Shown in pieces: positions 41,600 to 50,929 of a stretch of 55,298 bases of DNA; position 1 is the first letter of the stretch, and every line of letters begins with the position of its first letter. A model generated the notes under the pieces. That model did no database searches. It was not told where the DNA came from and saw nothing but the letters and a program-made list of their open reading frames with translations. The translations under genes were made by a program, and so were the position numbers. Source of the DNA: CAUPWF01 sp036656795 (GTDB lineage: Bacteria; Bacillota; Clostridia; Lachnospirales; Lachnospiraceae); the NCBI GenBank assembly GCA_036656795.1, contig JAVXHR010000013.1, positions 1 through 55,298 of the forward strand. The letters are read 5' to 3'.

Positions 41600-43615
41600 T
41601 TACTCTAATCGGAACTTATCTACCAACTCTTTTAATATCTGTGACTGTCCACTTAGTTCCTCACTGGCTGCCGCACTTTCTTCTGCAGTTGCTGAATTAG
41701 TCTGTACGACACTTGATATCTGATCAACGCCTTGTGTTACTTGTTCAATGGACTGTGCTTGTTCCGAAGATGCTGTTGCAATCACATTGATTGTGTGGGA
41801 AACCATAGTTGCTTTTTCAACAACCTCATTCAACGACCCGGCCGTATCGTCTGCAATCTCTGTTCCATGTTTAATGGCTTTGATTGCACCTTCTATTAAA
41901 GCTGTCGTGTTTTTAGCAGCTTCTGCCGACTTTTGAGCCAAATTTCGAACTTCATCTGCAACAACTGCAAACCCTTTACCGGCTTCTCCCGCACGCGCCG
42001 CCTCAACCGCTGCATTCAGTGCAAGAATATTCGTCTGAAAGGCTATATCCTCAATGGTCTTAATAATCTTTCCAATTTCATTCGATGTGTTTGTAATCTC
42101 GTCCATTGCAGCAATCATCTCCTGCATCTTCTGATTACTTTCTATAATCTCCTTCCCCGTTTCATCTGAAAGAGCATTGGCACTTTGAGCGCTTTGGGCA
42201 TTGGCACTTACATGGTCAGAAATATCCGCAATCGTTGCTGATAATTCCTCCAAGGAAGATGCTTGCTCTGTAGCTCCCTGAGACAGTGCCTGTGCTCCTG
42301 ATGACACTTGTTCCGAACCACTTGAGACTTGATCAGATGCCTGATTAATTTGATTGATAGTACCCCTTAAGTCCGCAAGTAATGCTGCCATCGATGTCAA
42401 TAATTTTTCATAACCGCCTATGTAAAGTGCAGAATTTTGGCTACCTACCATTAGATTTCCTTGCGATATCTCTCCAAACGCCACAGATAAATCTTTAATA
42501 ATAAAACTTACATTGTTCACGATCTTACTTGTAGAGTTTGCCAGTATCTCTGTTTCATCTTTGGTATGGACTTCCGGTACCGGAGTGTCCAGGTCTCCAT
42601 CTGCAAATTTTGCCAAGCGTTGTGCACATAGTTTGATTGGATTTGCAATCTTCCCACCAATTACTGTAGCCACTACTACTGACACTATAATTGTTATAAG
42701 AAGCAAGAACATCGTGATGACAATAGCATTACGCATGCTACTCATAAAGTCCATTACCGGTGCTGATATTGCTATACTCCAGCCTTCACTATTGGAAACA
42801 GGTGCATACGAGATAAATTTTTGCTTACCTCCTGATGTGTAAGTTCCAAACCCCGTTTCTCCCTTTCGCATCTTTTCATGGTTCTTTGCCAATGCTTTTA
42901 ATTTTTTATCTGTCTTTGCCTGTTCTTCAATATTCTCTTTTTCCTTTACCGTCTCCAATGTAGTGTCGGCAATCGTAACACCAGAATTATCAATCATGTA
43001 TGCGCCACTACCTTCACTAATCTTAATCGATGTCATAATATCATTTAAAAACGTCTCTTGGGGGACATAATATACAACTCCTACTACAGTTGTATCTGGA
43101 ATTCCATTTTCCCACAATGGTGCACTCACTATAATTGTAAGTTCTCCCGTCACTTTACTAATAAGTGGATCGGATACAAATGTTTTTCCTTTCATAGACT
43201 CTTGAAAATAATCACGATCACTATAATTTTTATCTTCAAAAATACTATCACCTGATGCATTCAGCACATTTCCGCGTTGCAAATCATACGTTTTGGCTCT
43301 TTGTTCAACCAACGCCTTTTTATCAGAAATAGAAACATCTGGATTCGCTAATCTTGCAATACTTCCTGATTCTCTCGCTATGTTCTCGTATCGCTGAAGT
43401 TCTTGTGCCGTTCTTTCCCCTGCTAGAATAGCTGTTTCTGTCATGGTCTGTTCCAACATCTTCACTGTACTATTATAGTTTAAAAGGATGGCTGTCCCTC
43501 CAACTATGATGATTGCAATGCTGACAACAAGGACCATTACTTTTATAATTCTTGTCTTGATACTCGTTGTACCACTTTCTTTTTTTTGATGCTTGTCTTC
43601 TTTTATCTTTGCCAT
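41600..43615 (-). CDS. methyl-accepting chemotaxis protein with periplasmic Cache-type sensor
   Basis: The 671-residue receptor has a first membrane helix (about 24-46), an extracytoplasmic dCache-like sensor (about 50-285, with NYSDRDYFQESMKGKTFVSDP and YMIDNSGVTIADT) and a second helix (about 295-318). A HAMP domain (IGGKIANPIKLCAQRLAKFADGDLD) and a long coiled-coil signalling domain follow, with the hairpin tip IAFQTNILALNAAVEAARAGEAGKGFAVVADEV. It binds an amino acid or other small ligand and controls CheA. It has its own sigma-A promoter. It lies between spmA and spmB on the same strand, where it does not normally occur. No other chemotaxis or flagellar gene is in the window. Confidence 0.95.
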   Translation of the reverse strand: MAKIKEDKHQKKESGTTSIKTRIIKVMVLVVSIAIIIVGGTAILLNYNSTVKMLEQTMTETAILAGERTAQELQRYENIARESGSIARLANPDVSISDKKALVEQRAKTYDLQRGNVLNASGDSIFEDKNYSDRDYFQESMKGKTFVSDPLISKVTGELTIIVSAPLWENGIPDTTVVGVVYYVPQETFLNDIMTSIKISEGSGAYMIDNSGVTIADTTLETVKEKENIEEQAKTDKKLKALAKNHEKMRKGETGFGTYTSGGKQKFISYAPVSNSEGWSIAISAPVMDFMSSMRNAIVITMFLLLITIIVSVVVATVIGGKIANPIKLCAQRLAKFADGDLDTPVPEVHTKDETEILANSTSKIVNNVSFIIKDLSVAFGEISQGNLMVGSQNSALYIGGYEKLLTSMAALLADLRGTINQINQASDQVSSGSEQVSSGAQALSQGATEQASSLEELSATIADISDHVSANAQSAQSANALSDETGKEIIESNQKMQEMIAAMDEITNTSNEIGKIIKTIEDIAFQTNILALNAAVEAARAGEAGKGFAVVADEVRNLAQKSAEAAKNTTALIEGAIKAIKHGTEIADDTAGSLNEVVEKATMVSHTINVIATASSEQAQSIEQVTQGVDQISSVVQTNSATAEESAAASEELSGQSQILKELVDKFRLE

Positions 43616-43671
43616 TTTTTCACCCCCGCTTTTCGTTGGTACTATGCACTATTTGTAATTTAATTACACGA

Positions 43672-43700
43672 ATTATAACATAATTGTATTTATTGCACAA
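43672..43700 (-). promoter_or_regulatory. sigma-A promoter of the chemotaxis receptor
   Basis: Minus strand: TTGTGC (43695-43700), 17-bp spacer ending ATGT, TATAAT (43672-43677). The extended -10 TGTTATAAT compensates for the weak -35. Confidence 0.7.
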
Positions 43701-43740
43701 TAAAAAATTATATCCTTCATTCTAACTGCAGCATGCCATG

Positions 43741-44328
43741 CTATTTTTTTATGGACATGATCTTAGCAAAGATCACCCCTGCAAATGTAGATATAAAGGT
43801 AGCAATCATTGCTGGCACAACAATAAGCGTTGGGTTCACACTTCCATATTGACTACGATAAGCAATCATATTAATGGGGATTAATTGCAATGATGAGATA
43901 TTAATTACAAGAAAAGTGCACATCTCATTAGATGCAATTCTTCTCTTTTGACGTTCTTTTGTATTTAATTCATCTAAGAATTCCATTGCCTTTAGTCCTG
44001 CCGGAGTTGCTGCCCAGCCAAGCCCCAATACATTCGCAATTAGATTTGTTGCTATATAATCATTTGCTGGGTGATTTCTTGGTATATCAGGAAATAAGAA
44101 CCGAATAATCGGTTGTATCTTCTTGGAAGCTGCCGCTATAATTCCGGCCTTTGTTGCAATTTCCATTAATCCCATCCAGAATGCCATAATTCCCATAATT
44201 GTAATGCATAATGTAATTGCTTCCTTAGAGGAATCTAATGCTGCCGTTGTAATCTCCGGCAATCTGCCTGTACAAGCGCCAAATAATACTCCTACTATAA
44301 TCATTCCACCCCATAGATAATTAAGCAT
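43741..44328 (-). CDS. spmA: spore maturation protein A
   Basis: The start is the ATG at 44328 (MLNYLWGGMIIVGV), seven bases after GGGGGG. The 195-residue membrane protein has the SpmA/Gate-family features: YLWGGMIIVGVLFGACTGRL, EAITLCITIMGIMAFWMGLMEIA and the NVLGLGWAATPAGLKAMEFL motif. It works with SpmB in spore core dehydration. The partner gene is 2.2 kb downstream, beyond a chemotaxis receptor gene. Confidence 0.92.
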   Translation of the reverse strand: MLNYLWGGMIIVGVLFGACTGRLPEITTAALDSSKEAITLCITIMGIMAFWMGLMEIATKAGIIAAASKKIQPIIRFLFPDIPRNHPANDYIATNLIANVLGLGWAATPAGLKAMEFLDELNTKERQKRRIASNEMCTFLVINISSLQLIPINMIAYRSQYGSVNPTLIVVPAMIATFISTFAGVIFAKIMSIKK

Positions 44329-44388
44329 AAAAATACCCCCCAACCTATACTTTGAACTAATATATGATGGCGAGTATCTTCTTATTCT

Positions 44389-45537
44389 TTATAACTTTAT
44401 ATTCTTTTTTCTTAATCGTTCATACACATATGCTCTAAAAATCGTATAGCACACTGAGGTAAGCGGAATAAACACCAACATACCTACTACCCCCATAAGG
44501 CTTGCCCCTACGCTGACTGCAACCAGCACCCAGATAGATGGAAGTCCTACCGAGTTACCTACAACATGAGGGTAAATCAAATTCCCCTCCACTTGTTGTA
44601 AAATTAAAAATATAACGAGAAAAATAAGTGCCTGAAATGGATTCACCATTAGTATTAAAAAGGTTCCTACAAAACAGCCAACAAATGAACCAAAGATAGG
44701 GATTAACGCTGTAAATGCAATCAAGATCCCAATCAACAGTGCATATGGCAATTGTAAAATTGTTAATACTATAAGAAATAAAGTTCCCAATATAATGGCT
44801 TCTAAACATTGCCCTGTTAAAAAACTAGAAAATGTCTTGTAAGATAATGAACAAATCCCTAAAATATTTGTCACAACCTTAGATGGGAGAAATGCATAAA
44901 GCACTTTTTCAACCTGAATATATAATTTTTCTTTTTGCAAGACAATATAGCATGCAAAGATAAACCCAATAAAAAACGTTGTCATTCCACTAATGATACT
45001 TTTAGCCGCCGCAAAAGATACATCTAAGACACTTCCAGCTCCAATTTTAAAAAAGGTAATTAGACTTTCTGCAATCTGCTCCCAGTTAATCTCTAAATTA
45101 TTAATCCATTTCACAATTTCTTTATTATTCTGAAACAACTGCTCACACCATATCTGCGCTTTTGGTATAAATTCTTGAATATTCATTCCAAGACTAACAA
45201 ATGTTGCTCCCAACTGTGGTACAACCACAAAGATAACAACCATACATATTCCTATCACAGCACCAATTGCAATCAGCAAACTAAGTGGACGCCCTAATTT
45301 CTTTGATATCTTAGAATCTTTCATCTGCTTATTATGAAACACATGGCGCTCAAAAAAGCTCATTGGAACATTAATAATAAATGCTACTGCGCCACCTAGT
45401 ATAAATGGAAAAATAATATGCAAAACAAACTCTAATCCTACTAAAACCACTTGATACTTCCATACCCCAATTAAGATTACTATTGCTATTATAATAAATC
45501 GTTTATTATCCTTGATATCCCCTTGTTTCAATTCCAT
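44389..45537 (-). CDS. AI-2E/PerM-family membrane transporter
   Basis: The 382-residue protein has about seven or eight membrane helices and the family layout: two N-terminal helices, a soluble amphipathic insert (about 115-165, FIPKAQIWCEQLFQNNKEIVKW), then the conserved C-terminal block with LIGILIAFTALIPIFGSFVG and QVEGNLIYPHVVGNSVGLPSIWVL. Family members export quorum-sensing or other small molecules or act as Na+/H+ antiporters; the substrate cannot be told. RBS GGGAGGAG. It follows a terminator and precedes spmA by 60 bp. Confidence 0.9.
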   Translation of the reverse strand: MELKQGDIKDNKRFIIIAIVILIGVWKYQVVLVGLEFVLHIIFPFILGGAVAFIINVPMSFFERHVFHNKQMKDSKISKKLGRPLSLLIAIGAVIGICMVVIFVVVPQLGATFVSLGMNIQEFIPKAQIWCEQLFQNNKEIVKWINNLEINWEQIAESLITFFKIGAGSVLDVSFAAAKSIISGMTTFFIGFIFACYIVLQKEKLYIQVEKVLYAFLPSKVVTNILGICSLSYKTFSSFLTGQCLEAIILGTLFLIVLTILQLPYALLIGILIAFTALIPIFGSFVGCFVGTFLILMVNPFQALIFLVIFLILQQVEGNLIYPHVVGNSVGLPSIWVLVAVSVGASLMGVVGMLVFIPLTSVCYTIFRAYVYERLRKKNIKL

Positions 45538-45559
45538 TCTGCTCCTCCCAATTATAAAA

Positions 45560-45593
45560 GACTATGATCGTATTCTATCATACAATCATAGTC
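45560..45593 (-). terminator. terminator of the sugar ABC ATPase gene
   Basis: GACTATGAT (45560-45568) pairs with ATCATAGTC (45585-45593); minus-strand RNA continues with four U. Confidence 0.7.
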
Positions 45594-45630
45594 TCATCAT
45601 TATTTTTATAAAATTTTCACTAAATAACAA

Positions 45631-46743
45631 TTAATTGGTAATTGTAAGTTCTGTTTCTTTATCAAATACATGAATCTTCTCTGCATCAAATGCAAAATTC
45701 ACAGTATCTCCTGTTCTTGCAGTTGTTCTTGCATCTACTCTTGCTGTCATGCTTGATCCTTCATAATCAAAATACAGATACACTTCTGCACCTAACATCT
45801 CATATACACGAATCGTCGCTTCAATTACTGTATTTGGTGAAGATTCAATAAACATTTGCTCATCATGCACATCTTCTGGGCGAATCCCAAGTGAAACTAT
45901 CTTACCTGCATATCCACCTTCAATTAACTTTTTAGCTTTTGCCGGTGGCAACTCAAGAGAAGATGGTCCTACTTTAAGAGATACCTTATCTCCGTTAACT
46001 TCACACTCTGCATCTAAAAAATTCATCTGTGGTGAACCAATAAAACCAGCTACAAATAAGTTGTTTGGCGCATCATATAATACCTGTGGTGTATCTACTT
46101 GTTGTACAATTCCTGCATTCATAACAACAATTCTAGTTCCCAATGTCATCGCTTCTGTTTGATCATGTGTAACGTAGACAATTGTTGTTCCAAGTCTTTG
46201 ATGTAATTTAGAAATCTCAATACGCATCTGGCCTCTAAGTTTTGCATCTAAGTTAGATAAAGGCTCATCCATCAAGAATACCTTAGGATCACGAACAATT
46301 GCACGTCCCATAGCAACACGTTGTCTTTGTCCACCTGATAAAGCCTTTGGTTTACGATCCAACAATGGTTCCAAATCAAGAATCTTCGCTGCTTCACGAA
46401 CCATCTTATCTATCTCTGGCTTTGGTACTTTTCTAAGTTTTAAACCAAATGCCATATTATCATATACAGTCATATGTGGATATAATGCATAATTTTGAAA
46501 AACCATTGCGATATCTCTATCTTTTGGTTCTACATTATTAACTACTTTATCACCAATCCTTAATTCTCCATCTGTAATTTCTTCCAATCCTGCAACCATA
46601 CGAAGTGTTGTTGACTTTCCACAACCAGATGGTCCTACAAAGATAACAAATTCCTTATCCTCAATTTCAAGGTTGAAATCCTTTACTGCTTCAAATCCAT
46701 TCGGGTATGTTTTATTAATGTGTTTCAATGATAAACTTGCCAT
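45631..46743 (-). CDS. MsmX/UgpC-type sugar ABC transporter ATPase
   Basis: The 370-residue CUT1-type ATPase has Walker A GPSGCGKST (about 37-45), Q-loop VFQNYALYPHMTVYDNMAFG, signature LSGGQRQRVAMGRAIV, Walker B VFLMDEPLSNLDAKLR and switch VTHDQTEAMT. A C-terminal TOBE/MalK regulatory domain (residues 240-370) follows. In Firmicutes one such ATPase commonly serves several sugar importers. No permease or substrate-binding protein is nearby, which agrees with a shared housekeeping ATPase. RBS AGGAGG. The upstream hairpin at 46796-46831 ends the previous gene. Confidence 0.95.
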   Translation of the reverse strand: MASLSLKHINKTYPNGFEAVKDFNLEIEDKEFVIFVGPSGCGKSTTLRMVAGLEEITDGELRIGDKVVNNVEPKDRDIAMVFQNYALYPHMTVYDNMAFGLKLRKVPKPEIDKMVREAAKILDLEPLLDRKPKALSGGQRQRVAMGRAIVRDPKVFLMDEPLSNLDAKLRGQMRIEISKLHQRLGTTIVYVTHDQTEAMTLGTRIVVMNAGIVQQVDTPQVLYDAPNNLFVAGFIGSPQMNFLDAECEVNGDKVSLKVGPSSLELPPAKAKKLIEGGYAGKIVSLGIRPEDVHDEQMFIESSPNTVIEATIRVYEMLGAEVYLYFDYEGSSMTARVDARTTARTGDTVNFAFDAEKIHVFDKETELTITN

Positions 46744-46795
46744 TTTTATTTCCTCCTATTATTCAACTGTTTCACTACCATAGGTAAAAGTATAT

Positions 46796-46831
46796 AAAAA
46801 AAGTTCAACTCAGTCTATAACCGAGTTGAAC
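46796..46831 (-). terminator. terminator upstream of the sugar ABC ATPase gene
   Basis: GTTCAACTC (46803-46811) pairs with GAGTTGAAC (46823-46831); seven U follow on the minus strand. It lies between the small membrane protein gene and the ATPase gene, only 53 bp before the ATPase start, so the ATPase may be transcribed from a promoter inside or just after it, or by read-through. Confidence 0.8.
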
Positions 46832-46865
46832 AAATTTTATAACAATTACTATACAAGTTGACGAA

Positions 46866-47267
46866 CTATTCTTGTGTTACATCAGGACCAATATAGCTTG
46901 CATTTCCATATCCAAGAATTAAATAAAATAGAACGGGCAATAACACCATTCCTATTGTAAATCCAGTTCCTTTTCCATATACATGAGATAACTTAATATT
47001 CAAGATAATACATAATACAAGATTAACACAAGGAATCAGTAATAAGATAAATAACCAACCCTTCCCTTTACCAAAGGCAATCTCATAGATACAATACACG
47101 CAATAAAATGGAACCACTGCTTTCCATCCTGCTGTTCCTGCTTTTTCAAACATCTTCCACCACCCAGCAATCGTAATGACCAAAAGCGCCAAGCTTATAA
47201 TGATTGCCATTGGACTTGAAAATAACTCAGTGTATTCTTGTGTACTTGTCAGATAATTTGTTGCCAT
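46866..47267 (-). CDS. small DUF5684-like membrane protein
   Basis: The 133-residue protein has four hydrophobic segments (about 17-38, 47-68, 70-92, 103-122). The motif GWWKMFEKAGTAGWKAVVPFY in the first part is typical of a widespread family of small membrane proteins annotated as DUF5684, sometimes fused to signal peptidase I. The function is unknown. RBS AGAGGAGG. It is separated from rsmI by 68 bp without a visible terminator. Confidence 0.75.
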   Translation of the reverse strand: MATNYLTSTQEYTELFSSPMAIIISLALLVITIAGWWKMFEKAGTAGWKAVVPFYCVYCIYEIAFGKGKGWLFILLLIPCVNLVLCIILNIKLSHVYGKGTGFTIGMVLLPVLFYLILGYGNASYIGPDVTQE

Positions 47268-47335
47268 GATATAGCCTCCTCTTATGAAATATCATTGATA
47301 TTTTTTTAACTAAAAAACAGTATAGCATATACTTA

Positions 47336-48205
47336 TTATTCAGTCAAATTGTCGCCTGTTTGCTCCTCTATCAGTAGTGCCTGATAGACTTCTCGCTTGC
47401 GAATGCCACGATCTATCGCCACTTTTTTCATAGCTTCTTTTCTGTCCATCCCTTGTTGCATATATCGTCCCAGATGTTCCTTAATATCCATTTCTAACCA
47501 TTGAGCTTTTGCTTCCTCCTGTAATTCTTGCCTACTCCTTCCCTCTATTACAATTACACATTCACCTCTTGGTTCATGAATTTCGTAGTACGCAATTGCA
47601 TCTTCTGTTGTAGTTAAGAATGCTGTTTCATACCGTTTGGTAAGTTCTCTACATACTGTAATATTTCGATTCCCCAAATTCTCCCGTAGTTCTTTTAATG
47701 TCCGTACTAATCGATGTGGTGCCTCATATAGAACTATGGTACGTGTTTCATCTATCAATTCTTTCAATATTGCTTGTTTTTCTTTCTTATCCGATGGTAA
47801 AAATGCCTCGAACACAAAACGACGAGTAGACAAGCCCGACAACGTCAACGCAACAATACACGCAGCCGGCCCCGGAATTGATGTAACTTCTATACCTGCC
47901 TCATAGCACATCTTCACTAACTCCTCACCGGGATCCGAAATTCCAGGTGTTCCAGCATCTGTAATTAGAGCAACCTGCAGTCCTTCCTGCAATTTCTCCA
48001 CCAATTTTCGACCTTTTTCAATCTTATTATATTCATGATAACTGGTCATCGGTGTATGAATTTCAAAATGATTCAATAACTTAATGCTATTACGGGTATC
48101 CTCCGCTGCAATAATATCTACTTCTTTTAATATACGCACCGCTCGAAATGTCATATCTTCTAGATTTCCTATGGGTGTTGCACATAAATATAATATTCCG
48201 GACAT
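47336..48205 (-). CDS. rsmI: 16S rRNA (cytidine1402-2'-O)-methyltransferase RsmI
   Basis: The 289-residue tetrapyrrole-methylase-fold enzyme methylates the ribose of C1402 in 16S rRNA. It begins GILYLCATPIGNLEDMTFRA, then ALITDAGTPGISDPGEEL and VTSIPGPAACIVALTLSGL. Later come VLYEAPHRLVRTL and GECVIVIEG: the full family pattern. In Bacillus this is yabC/yraL, next to yabB in the yaaO-tmk-holB-yaaT cluster, and the same neighbours are seen here. Confidence 0.96.
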   Translation of the reverse strand: MSGILYLCATPIGNLEDMTFRAVRILKEVDIIAAEDTRNSIKLLNHFEIHTPMTSYHEYNKIEKGRKLVEKLQEGLQVALITDAGTPGISDPGEELVKMCYEAGIEVTSIPGPAACIVALTLSGLSTRRFVFEAFLPSDKKEKQAILKELIDETRTIVLYEAPHRLVRTLKELRENLGNRNITVCRELTKRYETAFLTTTEDAIAYYEIHEPRGECVIVIEGRSRQELQEEAKAQWLEMDIKEHLGRYMQQGMDRKEAMKKVAIDRGIRKREVYQALLIEEQTGDNLTE

Positions 48206-48243
48206 AAACCCTCCATTTCTATTTGGTATTACAATGGAATAAA

Positions 48244-48999
48244 TTATCTTTTAATTCCAATCTCGTGATATTGCTTCAATAATTCCTTTGTATATGCCCC
48301 ATCTTCTCCATACACAATCAGTGGTTTCTCTACAGTCATTCTTGATTTTCCTCCACGCATTCCCTCAATTAAAACCATATTAGGTTCCTTTTCAATTGAA
48401 GGATAGACGAGTTGCATTCGTTTCGGCTCAATTCCATGCACTACCATCTTGGATAAGATTTCTGCCAATCGAAATGGCCGATGGACCATGTAAAATCGTC
48501 CTTTTATTTTCAATACTTTTGCACTCTCTCTTAAGATATCATCTAAATTGCAAAGCACCTCATGCCGGGCAATTGCTTTGCTGCTATCCGAATTTTTTAG
48601 TCCATGGTTTCCTATCATGTAGGGAGGATTTGTAGTAATAACATCAAAAGAGGCAACACCAAATATGTTGGCTGCCTCTTTCATATCTCCCATAACAATC
48701 TCAATCTTTTGCTCTAAATGATTATGAATCACACTTCGGCGTGCCATATCTACACTTTCTTCTTGTATCTCCAACCCTGTAAAATGTGCCCCTTCTGTCT
48801 TTGCTTCCAGTAAAATGGGTAAAATTCCGGTTCCAGTTCCCATATCAAGTATACACTCTTCCTTTTTTACTCGTGCAAACCCAGAAAGTAAAACTGCATC
48901 CATACCGAAGCAGAATCTATCCTCGCGCTGTATAATCTCATATCCATTAATCTGTAGATCATCCAATCTCTCTTCCGGTTTTAGATTAGTTGTCTTCAA
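48244..48999 (-). CDS. YabB/TrmN6-like tRNA (adenine-N6) methyltransferase
   Basis: The 251-residue methyltransferase starts with TTG at 48999, with GAGGGAG as RBS inside the ricT gene. The SAM loop is ILDMGTGTGILPILL; the catalytic motif is TTNPPYM (NPPY), the signature of adenine-N6 methylases such as TrmN6 that modify A37 of tRNA1(Val). ERLDDLQINGYEIIQREDRFCFGMDAVLLSGF at the N-terminus is typical of the YabB group. It overlaps ricT by 14 bp and precedes rsmI by 38 bp. Confidence 0.9.
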   Translation of the reverse strand: MKTTNLKPEERLDDLQINGYEIIQREDRFCFGMDAVLLSGFARVKKEECILDMGTGTGILPILLEAKTEGAHFTGLEIQEESVDMARRSVIHNHLEQKIEIVMGDMKEAANIFGVASFDVITTNPPYMIGNHGLKNSDSSKAIARHEVLCNLDDILRESAKVLKIKGRFYMVHRPFRLAEILSKMVVHGIEPKRMQLVYPSIEKEPNMVLIEGMRGGKSRMTVEKPLIVYGEDGAYTKELLKQYHEIGIKR

Positions 49000-49897
49000 G
49001 CTTTGATTCTCCCTCTGTCTTCTCTAACTTTTGAAGTTCTTTCATTTCTGATTTTGAAAGTTTAATATCCGTTTTCTTGCGTTTTGGTTTAAATGTCAAT
49101 TCTTCTACTTTATATTCTCGAATTTCTTTTTCATCATTTTCCAATGATACAACTACTCTGACTGTTTGACGAAGAACACTTACATTTTGAACCTGTCCTT
49201 TCAGTCCTTCTACTGTTGTAACAACATCACCCATCGCCGGCAGACAACTATTTAACTCTTCATAAGTTTCTTGTTCATTAGTCAAACAACACATTAATCT
49301 ACCACACACCCCAGATATCTTTGTTGGATTTAATGAAAGATTCTGTTCTTTTGCCATCTTAATTGATACCGGTGCGAATTCCGAAAGATATGTGTTACAG
49401 CATAATGGTCGACCGCATATCCCTATTCCTCCACGTATCTTTGTCTCATCACGAACTCCAATCTGACGAAGTTCAATTCTGGTACGAAATACTGCCGCAA
49501 GATCCTTTACTAACTCACGAAAATCAATTCTTCCATCTGCGGTAAAATAAAAAAGTACTTTATTATTATCAAATGTATATTCTGCATTGATTAGTTTCAT
49601 CTCTAGCTCATGTTTACGTATCTTTTCTAAACAAATCTCAAAAGCTTCTTTTTCTTTTTCTCTATTCTTTTGTTCTATTCGTTTATCCTCTTCTGTTGCT
49701 ACACGAATCACTACCTTTAATGGCTGCATAATTTCTTCATCGTCCACATCTTTCGGACCCATTACAACATTCCCAAATTCTACCCCTCTTGCAGTCTCTA
49801 CAATTACTTGAGCTCCTTGTTTAATATCCAATTTCCCCGGAGCAAAAAAATATATCTTCCCTGCTGTGCGAAATCTGACTCCTATTACTCTTGTCAT
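48986..49897 (-). CDS. ricT: RicT/YaaT PSP1-domain protein
   Basis: The 303-residue protein is a PSP1-domain member. It has VIGVRFRTAGKIYFFAPGKLD at the N-terminus and the cysteine cluster CGRPLCCNTYL and GVCGRLMCCL that coordinates an Fe-S cluster in the Ric complex (YaaT-YlbF-YmcA). That complex modulates RNase Y and mRNA maturation, and through it sporulation, competence and biofilm in Bacillus. The C-terminal tail is Lys/Glu-rich. It lies 3 bp after holB and overlaps the next gene. Confidence 0.95.
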   Translation of the reverse strand: MTRVIGVRFRTAGKIYFFAPGKLDIKQGAQVIVETARGVEFGNVVMGPKDVDDEEIMQPLKVVIRVATEEDKRIEQKNREKEKEAFEICLEKIRKHELEMKLINAEYTFDNNKVLFYFTADGRIDFRELVKDLAAVFRTRIELRQIGVRDETKIRGGIGICGRPLCCNTYLSEFAPVSIKMAKEQNLSLNPTKISGVCGRLMCCLTNEQETYEELNSCLPAMGDVVTTVEGLKGQVQNVSVLRQTVRVVVSLENDEKEIREYKVEELTFKPKRKKTDIKLSKSEMKELQKLEKTEGESKLEDN

Positions 49898-49900
49898 CTT

Positions 49901-50890
49901 TTAGTTCTCCTTTATTGTCAATAACAGCAATTCCATTACTAAATCAAAATTAACATTGGCTTTTAGACGTGCTTTAGCTGTCTCTAAACTATTTAATATT
50001 ATTTCAATTCCCTCATAGGAACTTTTTCTTGCTTGTTCTTTAATGAAATTCAATTGGTCAGAAAATACTACTCCATTCACATCTTTTGTTGCTTTATAAA
50101 GCAATACATCTCTATACCAAATCATAATAATATCAAGATAATCATTCACACTTAATTTATAGGTCATAATGCGTTTAATCGCTGCCACAATTTCATGTAA
50201 TTCCATCTCATTAATGTATTTCAATAATTGGATTGCCTCTTCTTTTACTTCATTAAAATGCTCTGACGTTGCCAGCATAATTGCTTTTCCAACATTCCCC
50301 TGTCCAAACGCAGTACAAATATCCGCCTGATAATCCGGTATGCCCAGTTGTTCCATGAGATATTTTTTTATCAAAGTATCTTTAATATTCTTTAATTTCA
50401 ACATAACACATCTTGAGGTGATTGTTGGCAATAAACTATCTGCATTCTCTGCCAATAAAAAAATAATCGCATATTCCGGTGGTTCTTCAATTGTCTTTAA
50501 TAATGCATTCTGCGCCTGTTGTGACAACATGTCCGCACCTGGAATAATATAGATCTTATATGGATTGCTGTATGGTTTTACCATAATATCGCTATTCAAC
50601 TGTTGACGAATATCATCTACACTGATGGTATTTGGTTTTTCATGGGTAATACGTATAATATCCGGATGATTTCCACTATTGGCTTGTCTACAGGAATGAC
50701 ATTCTCCACATGGTTCCGGACCTTTTTTTTCGCACTCTAACGTCATAGCAAACAGGTTCGCTAATAACTTCTTTCCCGAACCACGTTCCCCACTCAAAAT
50801 GTATGCATGTGAGACCTTATCCAGACTTACAGCGCTTTGTATATATTGAATGATATCTTTATGCCCTACAACATCCTTAAATCCGTTCAT
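49901..50890 (-). CDS. holB: DNA polymerase III delta-prime subunit
   Basis: The start is the ATG at 50890 (MNGFKDVVGHKDI) with AGAGGTG as RBS; an upstream GTG is less likely. The 329-residue clamp-loader subunit has AYILSGERGSGKKLLANLFA (modified P-loop), a zinc knuckle CEKKGPEPCGECHSC, and the RFC-box-like LLKTIEEPPEYAIIFLLAEN with TITSRC (sensor 1/arginine region). It cooperates with DnaX and HolA in loading the sliding clamp. The position between the nucleotide kinase and ricT is the normal Firmicutes one. Confidence 0.93.
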   Translation of the reverse strand: MNGFKDVVGHKDIIQYIQSAVSLDKVSHAYILSGERGSGKKLLANLFAMTLECEKKGPEPCGECHSCRQANSGNHPDIIRITHEKPNTISVDDIRQQLNSDIMVKPYSNPYKIYIIPGADMLSQQAQNALLKTIEEPPEYAIIFLLAENADSLLPTITSRCVMLKLKNIKDTLIKKYLMEQLGIPDYQADICTAFGQGNVGKAIMLATSEHFNEVKEEAIQLLKYINEMELHEIVAAIKRIMTYKLSVNDYLDIIMIWYRDVLLYKATKDVNGVVFSDQLNFIKEQARKSSYEGIEIILNSLETAKARLKANVNFDLVMELLLLTIKEN

Positions 50891-50929
50891 GTGCACCTCT
50901 TCTTCTTGCTACTCTTTGCCTGTATTATA

